Notes under the pieces: model-generated
Told to the model about the DNA's origin: nothing
The model's input: the letters and a program-made list of their open reading frames with translations, nothing else
The model's database searches: none
Translations under genes and position numbers: made by a program
Source: an uncultured Candidatus Binatia bacterium
GTDB lineage: Bacteria > Desulfobacterota > Binatia > Bin18
DNA: 64,000 bases
Direction: 5' to 3'
NCBI GenBank assembly: GCA_958296235.1
Contig: OY282457.1
Location: forward strand, 761,769-825,768
Shown: piece after piece, positions 59,966 through 64,000 of the stretch
Position numbering within the stretch: position 1 is the first letter of the stretch
Layout of the letters: each line of letters opens with the position of its first letter

Positions 59966-60814
59966 TCAGGACCGTGATGAGGAGGCAGTCCCGGTATGGT
60001 TTCGCGTGGCGGCGGCGATACTGCGCAAGGCTGTTTTGAGTTCGGCAACAAGCGCCCCCACTCGCGCCACCAGGTCCGGCTGTCCGAGCGATTGCTCAAT
60101 GACCTGTGAAATGGCGCTTCCGACGATAGCGGCATCAGCCATACCCGCGACCTGCGCCACATGTTCCGATGAGGAGATACCGAACCCAACACCAACAGGC
60201 ACAGGAGAAATGGCGCGAATGCGTCGAACCATATCGCTCAAATCCGCAGGGAGTGTGGTCCGTACGCCGGTCACGCCGGTCACCGCAACATAATAGATAA
60301 ATCCGCGCGCACGAGTCAGCACCCTCTGGGCTCGGTCAAGGGAGCTGGTCGGGGCAAGGAGAAAGATCATATCCAAATCGTGGCGGTCCGTCTCCCGTTT
60401 CAGCTCTTCGGCTTCTTCGGGCGGTAAATCAACGCACAGTACGCCGTCAACACCCGCCTGGCGAGCATCCGCGGCAAAGCGCTCCCCGCCGTAGCGCCAG
60501 ATCGGATTATAATAACCAAAGAGCAGGATTGGGATCGTGAGTGACCGGCGTACACGACGCACGAGTTCAAATACGTGGGCCAACGACGTGCCATGCTGCA
60601 AGGCACGTTCCGCGGCACGTTGCAACGTCGGCCCATCGGCCATCGGGTCAGAAAAAGGAACGCCGAGTTCGATGATGTCAGCCCCTTGGCGCGCCATTTC
60701 ATGGACTAACGCGAATGTCGTCTCGATATCAGGGTCTCCTGCGGTGATGAATGGAATGAGACCGACCTCTCCGCGGGCGCGCAACTGGGCAAAGGTGTCG
60801 GCAATGCGCGTCAT
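59966..60814 (-). CDS. trpA: Tryptophan synthase alpha chain
   Basis: 282 residues. Catalytic Glu49 and Asp60 lie in [15 protein letters not shown], and [10 protein letters not shown] holds loop 6. It cleaves indole-3-glycerol phosphate and passes indole to TrpB through the tunnel. Its ATG overlaps the trpB stop by four bases. Confidence 0.96.
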   Translation of the reverse strand: MTRIADTFAQLRARGEVGLIPFITAGDPDIETTFALVHEMARQGADIIELGVPFSDPMADGPTLQRAAERALQHGTSLAHVFELVRRVRRSLTIPILLFGYYNPIWRYGGERFAADARQAGVDGVLCVDLPPEEAEELKRETDRHDLDMIFLLAPTSSLDRAQRVLTRARGFIYYVAVTGVTGVRTTLPADLSDMVRRIRAISPVPVGVGFGISSSEHVAQVAGMADAAIVGSAISQVIEQSLGQPDLVARVGALVAELKTALRSIAAATRNHTGTASSSRS

Positions 60815-62001
60815 AGGGCGTTTTCATCAAGAAAGCTGGCCACGCTTTGGAGATCTTTGTCTCCTCGGCCAGAAACGTTAATCACCACAATGGCTGTGGC
60901 TGGGAGTTGGGGGACGAGGGTCGCAGCATGGGCGACGGCATGCGCGCTCTCCAAGGCCGGAATAATTCCCTCTGTCTCAGCCAAGAGCCGCATCCCTTCA
61001 ACTGCTTGCGCGTCCTGGACCGTCACACAGCGAAGGCGTTGCTGGTCGCTCCAATAGCTCAATTCCGGTCCAACTCCGGGATAGTCCAACCCAGGGGCAA
61101 GCGAATGCGTTGCGGCAATCTGACCGGTCTCGTCCTGTAGCACATAGGTCTTGCTGCCGTGCAATACGCCAGCGTACCCGTTTGACATTGAGGCGGCATT
61201 CCGACCCGCGCCGATTCCCCCGGCCTCGACCGCAACCATATGGACTGCGGTTGCGGACAGAAAGGGAGCAAACAGGCCCATCGCGTTGCTCCCACCCCCA
61301 ACACAGGCAATGAGGTAGTCAGGCAAACGACCTTCGCGCTGCACAATCTGCTTTTTCGTCTCGCGTCCGATAACGGATTGAAAGTCGCGGACCAGCATGG
61401 GATACGGATGCGGACCAGCGACTGTTCCGATGACATAAAAGGTATGCGCTACATGCGCAATCCAGTCTCGCAAGGCTTCATTCATCGCGTCTTTCAGGGT
61501 CTGGCTACCGGAGCCGACCTCCCGTAGCGTCGCTCCCAAGAGGCGCATTCGGAAAACATTGGGCGCTTGGCGTACGGTATCTTCACGGCCCATAAAGACT
61601 TCGCACGAGAACCCGAAGAGGGCCGCAACGGTCGCCGTTGCAACCCCGTGTTGGCCAGCCCCGGTTTCAGCAATGAGCCGTTCTTTGCCCATGCGTTTTG
61701 CCAATAAGGCCTGGCCGATGGTGTTATTGATCTTATGGGCGCCAGTATGACACAGATCTTCGCGCTTAAGATAAACTTTTGCTCCCCCAAGCCGCTCAGT
61801 CAATCGGGCAGCAAAGGTTAACGGTGTCGGTCGGCCGATATATTCACGCTGAAGCGCGCGCAGGTCCCGCTTAAATGTCGAGTCTGTGCGGCATTGGCGA
61901 TAGACCTCTTCGAGTTCAAGCAGGGCTGGCATCAGGGTCTCTGCGACATAGCGGCCGCCATAGAGCCCAAAATGTCCATGCTTATCAGGAAGTTTTGGCA
62001 T
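60811..62001 (-). CDS. trpB: Tryptophan synthase beta chain
   Basis: 396 residues from ATG 62001. PLP lysine Lys90 in [16 protein letters not shown] for the phosphate and the C-terminal GRGDKD present. Joins indole and serine. The start is placed where the [11 protein letters not shown] segment begins; it overlaps the end of trpF by 17 bases. Confidence 0.96.
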   Translation of the reverse strand: MPKLPDKHGHFGLYGGRYVAETLMPALLELEEVYRQCRTDSTFKRDLRALQREYIGRPTPLTFAARLTERLGGAKVYLKREDLCHTGAHKINNTIGQALLAKRMGKERLIAETGAGQHGVATATVAALFGFSCEVFMGREDTVRQAPNVFRMRLLGATLREVGSGSQTLKDAMNEALRDWIAHVAHTFYVIGTVAGPHPYPMLVRDFQSVIGRETKKQIVQREGRLPDYLIACVGGGSNAMGLFAPFLSATAVHMVAVEAGGIGAGRNAASMSNGYAGVLHGSKTYVLQDETGQIAATHSLAPGLDYPGVGPELSYWSDQQRLRCVTVQDAQAVEGMRLLAETEGIIPALESAHAVAHAATLVPQLPATAIVVINVSGRGDKDLQSVASFLDENAL

Positions 62002-62608
62002 TATTAATGAACGCGTGCAGTTTTTCTGCGTCTTTCCGTCCGGGGGCCGACTCAACACCACTGGCGACATCGACCGCCCACGGCCGCACGACCTCAACCG
62101 CGGTGGCCACATTCTCGGCATTAAGCCCTCCGGCCAAAATCGTCCGGTCCAAGGTCAACCGGGGAAGAGTCGCAGCACGCTCCCAGGCAAAGGGCTCGCC
62201 CGTCCCTCCGTATCCGCGGGAACTATACGTGTCAAGGAGGAGGTAATCGGCCTGAATCCCTTCGAGTTGATCAGGCAGAAATGTCTCCGAGCCAATCCGA
62301 ACCGCCTTGATGGTCGCCACTGACCAGTCTGTCAGGGCAGCGGCGTCCTCATCACCATGAAACTGAATTGCGTCAAGCGCGAGTGCCCGAACATAGGCGT
62401 CGATATGCTCCCGCTCCGCATTAACGAAAACGCCTACACAGCGAACGTGCTGAGGAAGAATGCTTCGGATCACTTTGGCAGTTGACTCGGAAATATAGCG
62501 TGGGCTGGGTGGATAAAAGTTCAGACCAATCAGATCAGCGCCGGCCTGCACGGCAAGGCGGGCATCGGCGACCGTCGTAATACCACAGATTTTGACGTGG
62601 ACGGACAT
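61985..62608 (-). CDS. trpF: Phosphoribosylanthranilate isomerase
   Basis: 207 residues. Catalytic Cys8 in VKICGI, and [15 protein letters not shown] with the general acid Asp; [11 protein letters not shown] and DVASGVE bind phosphate. Seven bases separate it from trpC upstream, and it overlaps trpB. Confidence 0.95.
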   Translation of the reverse strand: MSVHVKICGITTVADARLAVQAGADLIGLNFYPPSPRYISESTAKVIRSILPQHVRCVGVFVNAEREHIDAYVRALALDAIQFHGDEDAAALTDWSVATIKAVRIGSETFLPDQLEGIQADYLLLDTYSSRGYGGTGEPFAWERAATLPRLTLDRTILAGGLNAENVATAVEVVRPWAVDVASGVESAPGRKDAEKLHAFINNAKTS

Positions 62609-62615
62609 GAGCGGG

Positions 62616-63398
62616 CTACGTGTTATGTCCTAACAGCGAGCGGAGCGGCTCTCCAGGGTCTGGAGCCGCCATAAAGGTCTCACCAATTAAGAATGCCCGC
62701 ACCCCCTGCGCTTCGAGTCGGTCTAATTGGCACCGGGTTGACAGTCCGCTTTCAGACACTACCAGTACATCGGAGGGCAGACCTTGCACCAGACGTTCAC
62801 TGGTCTCAATCGTGGTATGAAAGGTACGCAAGTCCCGGTTGTTAATACCCAGCAGAGACACTCCACAGGCCAGGGCGCGCTCACACTCTGCTTCGTCATG
62901 CACTTCGACCAGACAGTCCATCCCCAGCGTTTGAGACAGATGCCTCAGGTCTTGCAGCTGGGCGTCTTCGAGAATCGCGACGATTAAAAGGATGGCGCTC
63001 GCCCCGTGGGCGCGAGCTTCGTACACCTGGTAGTCGTCAAAGACGAAATCTTTTCTGAGGAGGGGGAGCCCTACCTGCTGGCGGATCTGTTTGAGATAAT
63101 CGAGACTGCCCTGAAAAAACTTTTTTTCCGTGAGTACTGAGATGGCCGCTGCTCCCGAGGCTTCATAGCTGCGGGCGAGAGCAAGGGGATCAAAGTCTTG
63201 CCGAATCACCCCCTTGGAGGGAGAGGCTTTTTTCACCTCAGCAATAATCGCCCGCCCGTTCCAGGTAGACAATGTCTGGAAAAGACCGGGCGGCTGAGAG
63301 TGGAACAGCGGCATGTCTTGAAGCTGGCCGAGCGCTACCTGCTGTTTTTGGAGCGTCAGTTCCTCGCGTTTATAGGCCACGATGTCGTCAAGAATCAT
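62616..63398 (-). CDS. trpC: Indole-3-glycerol phosphate synthase
   Basis: 260 residues. Begins MILDDIVAYKREELTLQK, has IAEVKKASPSKG (catalytic Lys), VLTEKKFFQGSLDYL and the phosphate-binding VVSESGL and AFLIGETFM ends. Fourth step of tryptophan synthesis. ATG overlaps the trpD stop by four bases. Confidence 0.95.
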   Translation of the reverse strand: MILDDIVAYKREELTLQKQQVALGQLQDMPLFHSQPPGLFQTLSTWNGRAIIAEVKKASPSKGVIRQDFDPLALARSYEASGAAAISVLTEKKFFQGSLDYLKQIRQQVGLPLLRKDFVFDDYQVYEARAHGASAILLIVAILEDAQLQDLRHLSQTLGMDCLVEVHDEAECERALACGVSLLGINNRDLRTFHTTIETSERLVQGLPSDVLVVSESGLSTRCQLDRLEAQGVRAFLIGETFMAAPDPGEPLRSLLGHNT

Positions 63399-64000
63399 AC
63401 CACTTCCCTATGCGTCAGCGGGATAAAATGTTCCAGCGTCCGAGCCGCGGCTCCACTGTCAACCGTTGCCCTGGCAAGCGCAATCCCGTCTTCGAGTGAA
63501 GCAGCCGCATTCCCGGCATACAGGGCTGCTCCAGCATTGAGCACCACAACGTCTCGGTGGGGCCCTGGAGTGCCAGCTAAGACAGACTGGATGATATCTG
63601 CCGATTCCTGGGCACTGGAGACCTGTAAGGCGGTTAACGGACGACACTGAAAGCCGTAGTCAGTCGGATTGATGCGATACGTGAGGACGCCCTGTGGCCC
63701 CCATTCAGCAACGTGCGTCGGGCCGCTCAGAGACACTTCGTCGAGTCCATCCTCGCCATGCACGATCAGGCCGTGCTGACAGCCCAATCGTCCGAGTGCG
63801 GCGGCCAGCGGCTGAACCCAACGCTGATCAAAGACGCCAATGAGTTGGTATTGCGCTCCCGCCGGATTCGTGAGGGGCCCAAGGATATTGAAGATGGTCC
63901 GTATCCCAACTTCCCGACGTGGGCCAACGGCATGGCGCATGGCTCGATGGAAAGCTGGGGCAAGCAGGAACCCGAAGCCGACTTCCCGCATGCAATATGC
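63395..64000 (-). CDS. trpD: Anthranilate phosphoribosyltransferase (5' end outside window)
   Basis: The last 201 residues are present; the frame is open to the window edge (…AYCMREVGFGFLLAP AFH), so the start, the operon promoter and any attenuator lie beyond 64000. Visible: FNILGPLTNPAG and VVHGEDGLDE, which are standard TrpD segments. It transfers phosphoribosyl to anthranilate. The first gene visible of the trpD-C-F-B-A-accD-folC run. Confidence 0.93.
   Translation of the reverse strand, partial: AYCMREVGFGFLLAPAFHRAMRHAVGPRREVGIRTIFNILGPLTNPAGAQYQLIGVFDQRWVQPLAAALGRLGCQHGLIVHGEDGLDEVSLSGPTHVAEWGPQGVLTYRINPTDYGFQCRPLTALQVSSAQESADIIQSVLAGTPGPHRDVVVLNAGAALYAGNAAASLEDGIALARATVDSGAAARTLEHFIPLTHREVV

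Noticed and set aside
62616..64000. Search for a trp attenuator or T-box
   Set aside because: The operon start is beyond the window edge, so no leader region is available to judge.

Overview
The window is about 60% GC and comes from a Gram-negative bacterium. It carries lpxB, msbA, waaA, lpxK, lptD, heptosyltransferases and a Kdo kinase, so the cell makes a Kdo/heptose lipopolysaccharide. Large DUF1302-type outer-membrane proteins, an amidohydrolase, a limonene-epoxide-hydrolase-like enzyme, a TPP enzyme and several lone hydrolases and dehydrogenases resemble the accessory metabolism of uncultivated deltaproteobacterial, Tectomicrobia/Entotheonella or Binatota lineages. That placement is an inference from gene content only.

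Layout. 1-6007: a direct duplication of a two-gene module, a large outer-membrane protein plus a small signal-peptide/coiled-coil/one-TM protein. The second copy also has a 14-residue-repeat membrane protein inserted. 6213-13720: scattered catabolic and hypothetical genes, including a DsbA/FrnE-like gene (8257-8877, minus) that is complete only if an in-frame TGA in its CxxC motif is read as selenocysteine. 13733-20697: a GFA-fold protein, tRNA-Pro(GGG), then surE, a cysteine desulfurase, mnmA, mtaB, rnc and pyrD in one direction; the desulfurase next to mnmA fits sulfur supply for tRNA thiolation. 20796-31317: mostly minus-strand genes: an Hsp70/DUF2760 pair, a beta-lactamase-fold hydrolase, fabI, an enoyl-CoA hydratase, citrate synthase and an epoxide-hydrolase-like protein. 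These are interrupted by a plus-strand dehydrogenase with a DUF4258/DUF2283 toxin-antitoxin-like pair and a broken XRE regulator.

31468-33757: a dual-specificity phosphatase, hemW and lexA. 34635-54615: one uninterrupted plus-strand array of 18 genes with short gaps or overlaps. It covers Gfo/Idh oxidoreductase, lpxB, msbA, DUF374 acyltransferase, waaA, lpxK, a methyltransferase, two GT9 heptosyltransferases, a small GT2-tail protein, a Kdo kinase, an alkaline-phosphatase-superfamily enzyme, a kinase-GT2 fusion, a GT4, hldA, yicC, gmk and rel. Lipid A/core synthesis and (p)ppGpp metabolism therefore sit in one array. 54711-64000: a minus-strand array read trpD-trpC-trpF-trpB-trpA-accD-folC-lptD-hldC-rpmB, with trpD cut by the window edge. 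It holds the second half of heptose activation (hldC) and the LPS exporter (lptD), which complement the opposing array.

Regulation visible in sequence: several genes (1739, 5414, 31468, probably 13460) have a sigma70-like promoter whose predicted start site falls on the ATG, suggesting leaderless mRNAs, while many other genes have clear AGGAGG-type ribosome binding sites. No insertion sequence, integrase, CRISPR array or replication origin was seen.
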